Below, piece by piece: positions 17,412 through 25,033 of a DNA stretch of 40,864 bases (the stretch's first letter is position 1; each line of letters opens with the position of its first letter). The stretch lies in the IMG/VR virus record IMGVR_UViG_3300023174_000318, positions 1 through 40,864 of that record. One strand, 5' to 3'. The notes beneath the pieces were generated by a model that worked only from the letters and a program-made list of their open reading frames with translations, made no database searches and was not told the DNA's origin. The stretch comes from a virus. The position numbers and the translations under genes are program-made.

Positions 17412-19159
17412 TATTCTCCTGTCCAGTAGCCGACATCTACTGCAAACTTGACATCAAACTTGGTGTCGCCTGTCACAGCGTCTACGTTCTCCATTACAGC
17501 ACGGATACGCTCCATGTACTCATCGACAAGCTCAGTCTTGACCTCGAAGGTGATGGAGTCATGTACCTGCAGAAGCATGTGGCAGTTCTCGGACTCCAGT
17601 TCTTCGTAGCATCGCACCATGATTCGCTCTACAATGTCTGCCGCACCGCCCTGAATAACTGAGTTCATGGCTTTGTAGCCATCGTTCTTGTCCTCAAAGT
17701 GACGCTCACGTCCAGTCCAAATCTTGATAGTGCCTGTGGCGTTGACCTTCTGAGTGCATCGTTCATTGAGTTGGCGGAACTTGGGGTAAGTGATGAAGTA
17801 GTTTTCGCGGATGCGTTGCGCTTCAGGCTTAGTTACACCAAACACGTCCATGATTCGTTTCTCGCCAGCACCGTACTGCATTGAGTACACAAGGGTCTTT
17901 GTATCCTGTCGGGATATGCCCAACTGCTTTGACATCTCTGTAAAGATGTCTCGACCTTCGTTGAATACCTTTTGCAGTTCAAGTTCTTTGGCGTAGGCAG
18001 TAGCCAATCGGAGCTCAAGCTGGCTGAAGTCAGCGTTGACCAGCGTGTAGCCTTCTTTGGCGATAAAACATTCCTTGACTTTACCGTTCCACGGCTTGTC
18101 GGATGCCTTCGGAATCTGCTGAAGATTAGGCTCGGAGCAGCTCAGGCGACCCGTAGCGGTACCGTGAGTCTTGTAGGAGCACCGTAATCGACCATCAGTA
18201 TCAAGTAGCTCCAAATAGGGCTTGTACGCGGCGCTGACGGCTTTCTGCCAGCCTCGGAACTCTTTGATGTGTTTAGCAATAGGAGAGTCCAATTTCTCCA
18301 GCATTGTGTCGTAATGCACCATAGCCATCTTGTCGAACGAAGGCTTACCAGTCTTAGGGCTTTTCTTCACGACAGGGAGACCAAGGTCATCAATCAACAG
18401 TTTCTTCAGTTGCATAGGCGAAGCGGGGTTCATCTTGAGTTCTTCCTTGATGCGCTCCATCTCGGCTTCACCCTTATCAACATATTCTCTAGCGAGTGAC
18501 TGGTCAATCATGACCCCACGCCTACGCATAGCCAACAAAACACGAATCAGGGCTTGTTTATCTGACCAGATGCTCTCTGGCAGAGCCGCCCACTCTTTCA
18601 TGCCATTGAGTTTGTCCCACACACGCCACGTCAGCTCAGCATCCGTAACCGCATAGTTGTACATCATCTCAGGCGTAGTGTTCAGCCAACCTGTCTTCTT
18701 TTCTTTCTCAAGAATCGGGTCATAAACTTTAGATGCTCCGTCAAGGTAGTACTGCGATAGCCCGTCGAGTCCTTTGTTGAACGGCTTATTTTCGTTTATC
18801 AAATGTGCCATGGTACAAATGTCCACAAAGTTAGACTGGTCTACATGAATACCGATGGTATCAAGGCTCAGGATGTCGAACTGAGCGTTGGCGAACACGA
18901 GAGTAAGATTGTCCCTCTCAAGAACTTCTTTGAGAAGAGCAAGGGTGTCGTCCCCATAGTTGTCACCTACGAGGTGCCTAAATGGGAAGTAATGACTGTA
19001 AGCCTCCCCGAAGAGGACAGTGGCAATGGAGATTCCTATGCAACTGTCGTCCCCACTGGAGACTTTGAGACCCGTAGCTTCAGTGTCTATGGCAAGGACG
19101 ACCTGCTCAGTGTCGCGGATAAACTTGAGGATTGTCTGACCCTGTTGCTCAGAGCTCAA
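17411..19159 (-). CDS. DNA polymerase, family A, with 3'-5' exonuclease
   Basis: 582 residues from a TTG at 19159. This start is chosen because AGGAGG lies 6-7 nt upstream; the longer open frame has no such site. The exonuclease domain begins with AIDTEATGL (Asp25, Glu27). The polymerase domain has GRLSCSEPNLQQIP (template binding), motif A NADFSQLELR (Asp377), motif B RQDTKTLVYSMQYG (about 417-430) and motif C LQVHDS (about 530-534). This is the replicative polymerase of T7-like systems. It overlaps the helicase stop by 11 nt. Confidence 0.93.
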   Translation of the reverse strand: MSSEQQGQTILKFIRDTEQVVLAIDTEATGLKVSSGDDSCIGISIATVLFGEAYSHYFPFRHLVGDNYGDDTLALLKEVLERDNLTLVFANAQFDILSLDTIGIHVDQSNFVDICTMAHLINENKPFNKGLDGLSQYYLDGASKVYDPILEKEKKTGWLNTTPEMMYNYAVTDAELTWRVWDKLNGMKEWAALPESIWSDKQALIRVLLAMRRRGVMIDQSLAREYVDKGEAEMERIKEELKMNPASPMQLKKLLIDDLGLPVVKKSPKTGKPSFDKMAMVHYDTMLEKLDSPIAKHIKEFRGWQKAVSAAYKPYLELLDTDGRLRCSYKTHGTATGRLSCSEPNLQQIPKASDKPWNGKVKECFIAKEGYTLVNADFSQLELRLATAYAKELELQKVFNEGRDIFTEMSKQLGISRQDTKTLVYSMQYGAGEKRIMDVFGVTKPEAQRIRENYFITYPKFRQLNERCTQKVNATGTIKIWTGRERHFEDKNDGYKAMNSVIQGGAADIVERIMVRCYEELESENCHMLLQVHDSITFEVKTELVDEYMERIRAVMENVDAVTGDTKFDVKFAVDVGYWTGE

Positions 19160-20393
19160 TGTCGTCCTCCTCTTGCTTGAAGAATTGCGAGTGAATCGTA
19201 GACAGGTCGAGGCTGAAACCAAGCGTGTCATTGTCTCGTGCCATATTGAATGAATCAATGGTGGCTCCAAGACGGTTCTTCAGCATGTCTACTGTGAGCA
19301 AGCCGCTTTCCTGTGTCTTGAGTGAGACTACAAAATCTACGTCAGTAGTGATATAGGTCGAGCCGTACACATCGCTGAGCTCCACACCCTTCTTCTGCCC
19401 ATCGTTAGGCTTCTTACGGTTGTGGTGAATCATCAGCATCGCGCATGAGTACTTGTTTCGTACTATCGACAGGTAGTGCACAAGGTTCTTGACTGCTTGC
19501 TCGTCGGTCAGTTCTTTGGATGACACCTTCTGAAGCGAGTCAATAATGAGGATGTCAGGCATGTGCTCGTCCATCAACTTATCCAGAAACACTTGACCTT
19601 CAGGCGAGTCGAGGTGGATGGGCATACCGAAAGGAGCGACAAGGAAGTTGCGGTTAAGTTCCCTCTTGTCGGGATAGCCCTTGCCGATTGTGCTCATGAA
19701 CAAGTTGAGAGGAGCAGCTCCCATCTCCAACGACAGGAACAATATCTTCTTGGAGCCACCGCTGTTGTGCCATTTCAGGAAGTTAGGCATGCCAATGGCA
19801 AGGTGTGCTCCCACGGCAATGGAGAACTGTGTCTTACCAGTGCCAGGGAAGCCTGTGATGAGCCCAAATCCGCCTTGCGCGAGGAGCCCGTCAAGAATCC
19901 AGTCAATCTTGAATTCAGCGTCTACAAAGTCCTGATAACCGTAAACGAGTCGGCTCTCACCCATGACGGGTGCTGTCTGGTTGGCTGACTTAATAAGGTT
20001 AGTGATGTCAACCTTGTCAAGCGAGTTGTAGCCATGCTTCTGTCGTGCACGGTTGATGAAGTCTGTGAGTCGCGTGTTGCGGTCACGACGGTTCTTATAC
20101 TTACCCCAGCGGTCATCAATGTCGTACAACATGGATGCAATCTGCTCGTCAGTCCAACCCATCTCAGCACCCATGTGGGCAAGCTCAGACATGGCAAACG
20201 AACGGTCACGCTTATCGGGACCAGTGAACTCAGAAGCGGGACGATTGAACTTCTCCAGCATCTCAGGTGTCCACTTGGCAAGTACCTTTACCTCGTCAAT
20301 CGGAGGGAGGATACCGAACGCAAGTGATGTGTCTACAAGTTTACGAACCGAAGGGATATGAGCGAACGCATCAAGGCTATAGATTTCGCTCAA
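19149..20393 (-). CDS. Replicative helicase-like RecA-fold ATPase (RepA/DnaB type)
   Basis: 414 residues from TTG 20393, which forms TTGA with the primase stop and has AAGGAG 8 nt upstream; a GTG at 20402 sits right on that site and is less likely. The N-terminal helical part (residues 50-120) resembles the C-terminal helical domain of primases. The ATPase domain has Walker A GFPGTGKT (181-188), a Glu-containing LFLSLEMG, Walker B DILIIDSLQ, and LMIHHNRK. AAA_25/RepA-like helicases unwind DNA ahead of the polymerase. Together with the preceding small primase it makes a split primase-helicase. Confidence 0.75.
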   Translation of the reverse strand: MSEIYSLDAFAHIPSVRKLVDTSLAFGILPPIDEVKVLAKWTPEMLEKFNRPASEFTGPDKRDRSFAMSELAHMGAEMGWTDEQIASMLYDIDDRWGKYKNRRDRNTRLTDFINRARQKHGYNSLDKVDITNLIKSANQTAPVMGESRLVYGYQDFVDAEFKIDWILDGLLAQGGFGLITGFPGTGKTQFSIAVGAHLAIGMPNFLKWHNSGGSKKILFLSLEMGAAPLNLFMSTIGKGYPDKRELNRNFLVAPFGMPIHLDSPEGQVFLDKLMDEHMPDILIIDSLQKVSSKELTDEQAVKNLVHYLSIVRNKYSCAMLMIHHNRKKPNDGQKKGVELSDVYGSTYITTDVDFVVSLKTQESGLLTVDMLKNRLGATIDSFNMARDNDTLGFSLDLSTIHSQFFKQEEDDIEL

Positions 20394-20950
20394 CGCTCCC
20401 ACTCCTTAATTACGACAGGCAGGTTACGCTTGTGGTTAGTTGTCCAGATAGGTCGAAGAATCTGGTCAGCATCCCAACCTGACGTATCCGCATGCATCAC
20501 ATAAGCAATGGCACGGTTACGGTCTTCGAGTACCTCGATGTCGTCAAGGAAGTTGTCAAGTTTCCAGTAGCAGTGGTTGTGTCCAGGGAGTGACGACTGC
20601 ACAATTAATGTCGGTGCAGGGACGTACAATTCTCCCTCAATGGGGTCAGGCCATATCTCAGGCGCGTTGCCATCGAAATCAGCCCACAGTGTCCAACTAC
20701 CCAGCACGTTGTCCTTGGCGGGGTTAGCCGCCTTGAACAGTGCAGGAGAGAAGAACACGTTGGCTTTGATAGCTGACCACTTGAGCGTGTGCTTGATGAT
20801 GCCCTCAACCTGTCGAGGCCATGCAAACATGAACGGAGTCCATTTGCCCTCGTGCTCGACAGGGAGATAAGCGTATGTCGGATTCTCACTAACGGGTTCT
20901 GTGCCCCAGAGGTATGTGTAGAAATCACGAAGTTCTTGTGTTGCGTCCAC
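20390..20950 (-). CDS. Archaeo-eukaryotic-type primase (PrimPol/RepB-like)
   Basis: 186 residues, GTG start with GAAAGG upstream. The core has WADFDGN (metal-binding Asp pair), then SSLPGHNHCYWKL (the sxH-type His strand) and DQILRPIWTTNHKR. This order fits small AEP primases, which make primers for the polymerase. It overlaps the helicase start by 4 nt, which suggests coupled synthesis of a two-subunit primase-helicase. Confidence 0.65.
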   Translation of the reverse strand: MDATQELRDFYTYLWGTEPVSENPTYAYLPVEHEGKWTPFMFAWPRQVEGIIKHTLKWSAIKANVFFSPALFKAANPAKDNVLGSWTLWADFDGNAPEIWPDPIEGELYVPAPTLIVQSSLPGHNHCYWKLDNFLDDIEVLEDRNRAIAYVMHADTSGWDADQILRPIWTTNHKRNLPVVIKEWER

Positions 20951-20969
20951 GAAGTTTGCCTTTCGAGAA

Positions 20970-21007
20970 CCCGTCCCCCCTGGAAAGGCATTAACAGGGG
21001 GGACGGG
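20970..21007 (-). terminator. Strong 13-bp hairpin between SSB-like and primase genes
   Basis: CCCGTCCCCCCTG (20970-20982) pairs perfectly with 20995-21007 around a 12-nt loop. No T tract follows in the reading direction, so an attenuator, processing or mRNA-stabilising hairpin is more likely than a full terminator. It probably makes more SSB-like than primase message (inference). Confidence 0.55.
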
Positions 21008-21021
21008 CGGTCTATGTTCGC

Positions 21022-21519
21022 TTACCTAGCGAAAGGGTTTGAAGCGGAGGTTTTGGGAGCTACTGATGCCTTAGCAGTAGCGGGTGCTGATACGCCGTCA
21101 CGGGCGACCTTCACGTTCTTGATGTTCTGGAACACCTTACCCTTGTTGGCACCCTTGCCCGAAGACGAGTATACCTGAAGCGTACCACGGAGACCGATGA
21201 GGTCTTCACGGTCAACACTGTTGACCTCACTACGCTCGACACCAAGGTCGAGGAGGCGAGCAACGTAGAAGCCAAGCTTCTGGCGTTCCTTGTCAGTGAT
21301 GTTGTCGGGGTCAGCAGGAAGCTCGAACATTTCGCTCTTCTTCTGTCCCGTGTCGCCAAGGATGTATTCCACAATGACCCACGAACGGTCAGGGTAGTTC
21401 TGCGAGCCGTTCTTGACGAATACATCGCCAATCTCAAACTCGAAGATGCCGTCTTCAATCTCGAAGGACGGGGCTTCTATGTCACTTGTATCGATGCCGA
21501 AGTCATCTAACAATCCCAT
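21022..21519 (-). CDS. Putative single-stranded DNA-binding protein
   Basis: 165 residues. The N-terminus is acidic; a beta-rich core has FEFEIGDVFVKNGSQNYPDRSWVIVEYIL and GLRGTLQVYSSSGKGANKGKVFQNIKNVKV, as in OB-fold-like phage ssDNA-binding proteins (DUF669/Sak4-associated type). The C-terminus is a flexible Ala/Ser/Lys segment ending SNPFAR rather than the acidic tip usual in SSBs. It lies directly downstream of a Sak4-like ATPase, a frequent pairing. AAGGAAAAGACA precedes the ATG. Confidence 0.5.
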   Translation of the reverse strand: MGLLDDFGIDTSDIEAPSFEIEDGIFEFEIGDVFVKNGSQNYPDRSWVIVEYILGDTGQKKSEMFELPADPDNITDKERQKLGFYVARLLDLGVERSEVNSVDREDLIGLRGTLQVYSSSGKGANKGKVFQNIKNVKVARDGVSAPATAKASVAPKTSASNPFAR

Positions 21520-21550
21520 TGTCTTTTCCTTATCTCTTATTTGTTATTTA

Positions 21551-22462
21551 TTATTCAGTCTCACCAACGAAGACAGGCTCGTCATCTTCAGAATAATCTT
21601 CAGAGACGGGGATGCCTTCATCGGGGAGTTCATCCGAGGCGATTGTAGTCGACTCGAATTCTTCGAGCCCAACGGTTTCATCGTTGAGCCAGTCGTGCAC
21701 AATCTGCACGAAAGTTGCGGTGTCACACTGGAGGGGAAGCCCACCGATGCGTGACTTGGCATCGACAAGTGCGCTGGGGTGCGACTGGACGAGGCGTTCG
21801 TAGGTGGTGTTCTTACCAGAGCCTTTGATTTCGTTAGTGACGTGAGCCGTAACGTGCATCAGTTTCTGGATACCATCGTTGTTCTTAGGTGTGAAGCCAG
21901 GCTTTGTGACCTTGACCTTGCGGTGGTCAACAGTCTCGCGTTCGTGTGCTACGAGGATGATGTGCAATCCGTTGATGGATTGGAACATCTCGACAGCGCG
22001 ACGACACGCATCGCCAAGGGGCTTGTACAGGCGAGCGTCAATGCCTTCTGTGGGGATTTCGTCGCGGGTAGCGCCTACATCCTCACGGAACAGCTCGTCA
22101 AGGAGCATGTCGGCAGCAGTGGAGAACTCGTCAATGATGACAGCGCCAATGTTGTCGAAGCCTTTGTCGCCTTTACGGATTGCTTCAGCGATAAGTGCGA
22201 GGTCGGAGAACTGCTGGTACTGGACGCGAACTACATCGTCGACCATGTGTGCGTGGTTCTCCAGCGACACCCAGCCTTCGCGCGTGTCGATGTACAGTAC
22301 CTTCTTACCGCCTGCAATGTACTTAGCAAGCCCAGTGGCGAGGACAGTCTTGCCCGTGCCAGGTTTGCCATACAGCATGCACATGAGCGTCTTGTTGACG
22401 CGCTCAGTGCCGAGGTCAGTCATGCGGGACATAATCTCATCTAATCGTTTATTTGTGCTCAT
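21551..22462 (-). CDS. RecA-fold ATPase, Sak4-like recombinase
   Basis: 303 residues. Walker A GKPGTGKT (32-39), VLYIDTREG (sensor-like strand after it), Walker B GAVIIDEFS (Asp111, Glu112), and IILVAHERET fit the single-domain RecA-like AAA_24/Sak4 family, which anneals or pairs single strands with an SSB partner. The last 40 residues are acidic and probably flexible. The ATG shares one base with the Cas4-like stop (TAATG). Recombination and/or replication restart is the likely role. Confidence 0.7.
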   Translation of the reverse strand: MSTNKRLDEIMSRMTDLGTERVNKTLMCMLYGKPGTGKTVLATGLAKYIAGGKKVLYIDTREGWVSLENHAHMVDDVVRVQYQQFSDLALIAEAIRKGDKGFDNIGAVIIDEFSTAADMLLDELFREDVGATRDEIPTEGIDARLYKPLGDACRRAVEMFQSINGLHIILVAHERETVDHRKVKVTKPGFTPKNNDGIQKLMHVTAHVTNEIKGSGKNTTYERLVQSHPSALVDAKSRIGGLPLQCDTATFVQIVHDWLNDETVGLEEFESTTIASDELPDEGIPVSEDYSEDDEPVFVGETE

Positions 22463-23379
22463 TACTCTTCCTCATTCTCAGGTGTTGTTACCGTAAACTC
22501 ACGGCGTTCTCGTATCTTATATTCAGTCCGTAGCATCAACTCAACATTTCCTCCTATGAGTTCTGTCGAGCATATGGAACGGAATGAACAGGACTGGCAC
22601 ACCATCTTGTTAGCAACACGGTATGCTCGTGCCTCCTGCTCCTCGATAGGCAGGGTCTTCAACGCTTGAATCTCGTTGGCAACACCAATCTGTTCGAGGA
22701 ACGTGGTTTTGACTCGCGCCAACGGGGGCTTCAGCATCATCAAGTGGTGCATCTGCTCAGGCGTGGGTTCTTTGATTTTGCGGGTACGAATCATGTTGTA
22801 CGCACCATAGGCGATGTCGTATCCAAGGGCTCGAAGCGCACCAATGTACTTAGGGATTTGAGGTTGCAAATCGCTGGCTTCAGGCGTGTAGAAATCGTAC
22901 ACAAACTTGTGGTCGATAACTACCGTCTTGCCGTCAGGGTCTACAGCAATCATGTCCACGACAAAGGGGTAATGGCTATCAGTTTCTTCGTCATACAGAA
23001 GGTTGAAATCAGCCTCTACAGCCAAGATTCTCCATCCGTAAGCCACGAAGGGCTCCTGCGAGAAGTAACCCCATGTCGGGTCAAACAATGCGTGGAACAG
23101 GGCTACACGATTGTTTGCTTCCTCAAAGCCTTCTTCGACAATGAGGTCGTACTCTTTTCGGGCGGCGGTCATGGCAATGTCTACCATTTTCTTCTGACCT
23201 TCGACAGTGCTGTCACCAGAGATGACATCGTAGAAGGCTTCAAGGACACGGTGCCCAGCTGTACCCATAGCGAGGCTGTGGCTTTCGCTGATGCGTTGCA
23301 GGCTAAGCCCGTAACCGTAGTAGTGCTTACGGCGACAGAGCAGGTAGTTGTCTACCTCGCTGTGGCTTACTGTGCCCAT
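22462..23379 (-). CDS. Cas4/RecB-like PD-(D/E)XK nuclease with Fe-S cysteines
   Basis: 305 residues. The PDDEXK core has His43 (GTAGHRVLE), Asp142 (FVVDMIAVD), Asp156-x-Lys158 (VIDHKF) and a following Gln-Tyr helix (QPQIPKY). Cys15 plus Cys261, Cys264 and Cys270 (CQSCSFRSIC) match the four cysteines that hold a 4Fe-4S cluster in Cas4/AddB-type nucleases. It probably resects DNA ends for the neighbouring annealing ATPase. The start overlaps the exonuclease stop by one base. No CRISPR array is near. Confidence 0.8.
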   Translation of the reverse strand: MGTVSHSEVDNYLLCRRKHYYGYGLSLQRISESHSLAMGTAGHRVLEAFYDVISGDSTVEGQKKMVDIAMTAARKEYDLIVEEGFEEANNRVALFHALFDPTWGYFSQEPFVAYGWRILAVEADFNLLYDEETDSHYPFVVDMIAVDPDGKTVVIDHKFVYDFYTPEASDLQPQIPKYIGALRALGYDIAYGAYNMIRTRKIKEPTPEQMHHLMMLKPPLARVKTTFLEQIGVANEIQALKTLPIEEQEARAYRVANKMVCQSCSFRSICSTELIGGNVELMLRTEYKIRERREFTVTTPENEEE

Positions 23380-23990
23380 TAGTTGTTATCCGTTTCTTGA
23401 GGAGTGCTTATGTGCTTGATGTATGTAGGGATTGCTTCTCGTACATATTTGAAGTATTGCTCTGCCATGTCATATGTGTCTTCGATATCATCGAGTGCTC
23501 TATGAGCAACTCTATCCTTAACCACGGACATGTAATCAACACCACATGCCTTCATCATGAGTCGAAGCGATGATGTGTCAAGCTGACGATGGGAGAGCAT
23601 GTCCATGAGGCGGGGCATGTCACGAACCAGGAATCCTCGGTCAAAGTGTACAGAAGCCCCTGCCAGCATGACAGACACGTCCCAACCATCGTTTACTGCT
23701 TCAATGCTTTGCAAGATTTGTTCTTCAAGGTCTTCAGTGAGGAGCATGGTACCTTGCCCCTCGTGTGCCCAGATGTAGTTCTCGTAGAGCCCACTGGTCT
23801 GGTGCATTTGCAGTACATAGTCATTTTTCATGAGGCGGTCAGTTACCAACGATAAGTTGTGGCTAACCATGGAGGTCTTTCCCTCAGTCAGTTTCAATAA
23901 GTTTTCATCAGTTACAAACCATGCGACTTCGAGAATCAAATCTCGATTGAGGTCGAGCCCAGTTGTTTCAATGTCAATCCACAAGTACAT
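23379..23990 (-). CDS. DEDDh 3'-5' exonuclease (oligoribonuclease/DnaQ-like)
   Basis: 203 residues. ATG 23990 is chosen because AAGGAAAAGGCAC precedes it and MYLWIDIETTGL is the exonuclease beginning (Asp6, Glu8). Further motifs are a mid Asp (ASVHFDRGF) and the late HRALDDIEDT (His and Asp). Oligoribonuclease and DnaQ relatives degrade short RNA or DNA or proofread. It is the first gene behind the promoter at 24040-24068. Confidence 0.8.
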   Translation of the reverse strand: MYLWIDIETTGLDLNRDLILEVAWFVTDENLLKLTEGKTSMVSHNLSLVTDRLMKNDYVLQMHQTSGLYENYIWAHEGQGTMLLTEDLEEQILQSIEAVNDGWDVSVMLAGASVHFDRGFLVRDMPRLMDMLSHRQLDTSSLRLMMKACGVDYMSVVKDRVAHRALDDIEDTYDMAEQYFKYVREAIPTYIKHISTPQETDNN

Positions 23991-24028
23991 GTGCCTTTTC
24001 CTTTTTATCTCATGACCTCGTTGTGAGG

Positions 24029-24040
24029 TTGTGAACACAA
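24029..24040. promoter_or_regulatory. Palindrome at transcription start (candidate operator)
   Basis: TTGTG-AA-CACAA is a perfect 12-bp palindrome that touches the -10 hexamer of the leftward promoter and covers the expected start of transcription. A second inverted repeat ACCTC-GTTGT-GAGGT lies just downstream (24015-24029). Either could bind a regulator. Confidence 0.4.
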
Positions 24041-24068
24041 ACATAGCGTACCTAATCCTTTGTGTCAA
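24040..24068 (-). promoter_or_regulatory. Sigma70-type promoter for the leftward replication genes
   Basis: On the minus strand TTGACA (24063-24068), a 17-bp spacer and TATGTT (24040-24045) form an excellent consensus. It lies in the short gap after the HNH gene and ahead of the exonuclease gene. Confidence 0.8.
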
Positions 24069-24672
24069 CTTTATCGAGCAAATTCTTTTTAGATGCCCAA
24101 TACTCTTCGTTAGCTTCAATCTCCTCAGCCGTAGCCAGCGTCACCTTGTCGTGTTGCTTGAGCTCGTACTCAGGCAACGGAAGATAGGGCTGGTCAGCAG
24201 GGGGGCGCTCGCCGTAGAACTTATTGTTCTGTGCATGCCAACGGTTGTGGCAGGGCGAACAAATACGGTGAACATTATCGGGAGCATTGTTGATGACGCT
24301 CTTATCGGGACCGTGGTGTCGGTCTCCCTTGTTCGGGCCCTTCTTGACAGGCTGGATGATATTCCCACCACAACCAATAATGGGCTCGACACCCCCGCCT
24401 GCATACTTGAGTCCAGCCCATTCGCATTTCATGTCAGCAAAGATGGGGTACATCATGGCGGCGCGTTTACGCCCAGTCGAGCGAATGTCTGTGATGTCTG
24501 ACACATCGAGCATGGGGCGACCCACGCCTCGCTTCTCCTCGTCCTCATCGACCATGATTTCGGCAAGCGAGCAACAGCAGTGGACAAGCCCGTTCTCTTC
24601 ATCTACAGGTGCCAAGCACTCGAAGTGCAGACCCGTAACGCATCCCCAACAGGATGAGGCAACAATGTTCAC
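24052..24672 (-). CDS. HNH endonuclease-like protein
   Basis: 206 residues, GTG start forming GTGA with the upstream stop; AGGGAG lies upstream. The C-terminal half has CEWAGLKYAGGG, then GDRHHGPDKS, N-x-A-x-NVHRICSPCHNRWH, the His-Asn-His core with zinc cysteines. The N-terminal 50 residues contain another seven cysteines (CWGC, FEC, CCCSL), probably a separate zinc-binding segment. It could be a free nuclease or help packaging or repair. Its 3' end overlaps the -35 of the next promoter. Confidence 0.75.
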   Translation of the reverse strand: MNIVASSCWGCVTGLHFECLAPVDEENGLVHCCCSLAEIMVDEDEEKRGVGRPMLDVSDITDIRSTGRKRAAMMYPIFADMKCEWAGLKYAGGGVEPIIGCGGNIIQPVKKGPNKGDRHHGPDKSVINNAPDNVHRICSPCHNRWHAQNNKFYGERPPADQPYLPLPEYELKQHDKVTLATAEEIEANEEYWASKKNLLDKVDTKD

Positions 24673-24863
24673 TTGTTCTCTCCCTTGATAAGTGCGATAG
24701 CGCTAGACAATACGACAACACCAGTCAGTTGAGAGTCTCGTATAGTTTCGAGTTGCATTTCCAATAGTGCGATGATGCGTTCACGCTCGCGTCGCCTGGC
24801 ATGGCTTGCAACTTTGCGTTCACGCTTGTTGCGTGGCTTTCGTAGATAGTCGATAAGTGGCAT
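24669..24863 (-). CDS. Small basic protein of the ERxRII...ALIKG family
   Basis: 64 residues from ATG 24863 (AAAGGAAAGAACTA upstream; TAATG with the previous stop). The N-terminal part is strongly basic; RERERIIALLEMQLE and the ending AIALIKGENK match the two other small proteins of this family here. Similar small proteins recur in actinophages (from memory), without known function. Confidence 0.65.
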   Translation of the reverse strand: MPLIDYLRKPRNKRERKVASHARRRERERIIALLEMQLETIRDSQLTGVVVLSSAIALIKGENK

Positions 24864-25033
24864 TAGTTCTTTCCTTTGATAAGTGCGAACATCTTGTTGA
24901 TACGAATACATCCGTCACAGTCGCAGTCCTCTGCCCAATCCCAGTTGTCTGCCAGCATTTCGTTAAGCAGCCCAATGATGCGTTCACGCTCGTATTCTTT
25001 ACCTTGCTCAAACCATGCTTTGCTATCGGTCAC
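24863..25033 (-). CDS. Small acidic protein of the ERxRII...ALIKG family with Cys cluster
   Basis: 56 residues from GTG 25033, which forms GTGA with the SNF2 helicase stop. It has EYERERIIGLLNEML, then DCDCDGC, then MFALIKGKN. The same first and last motifs occur in the next gene and at 27028. The Cys triplet may bind metal. Function unknown. Confidence 0.65.
   Translation of the reverse strand: MTDSKAWFEQGKEYERERIIGLLNEMLADNWDWAEDCDCDGCIRINKMFALIKGKN

Noticed and set aside
24820-25011. 63-residue minus-strand ORF beside the SNF2 gene
   Set aside because: The overlapping frame 24863-25033 has stop-start coupling and a conserved family pattern, so this one is a shadow.
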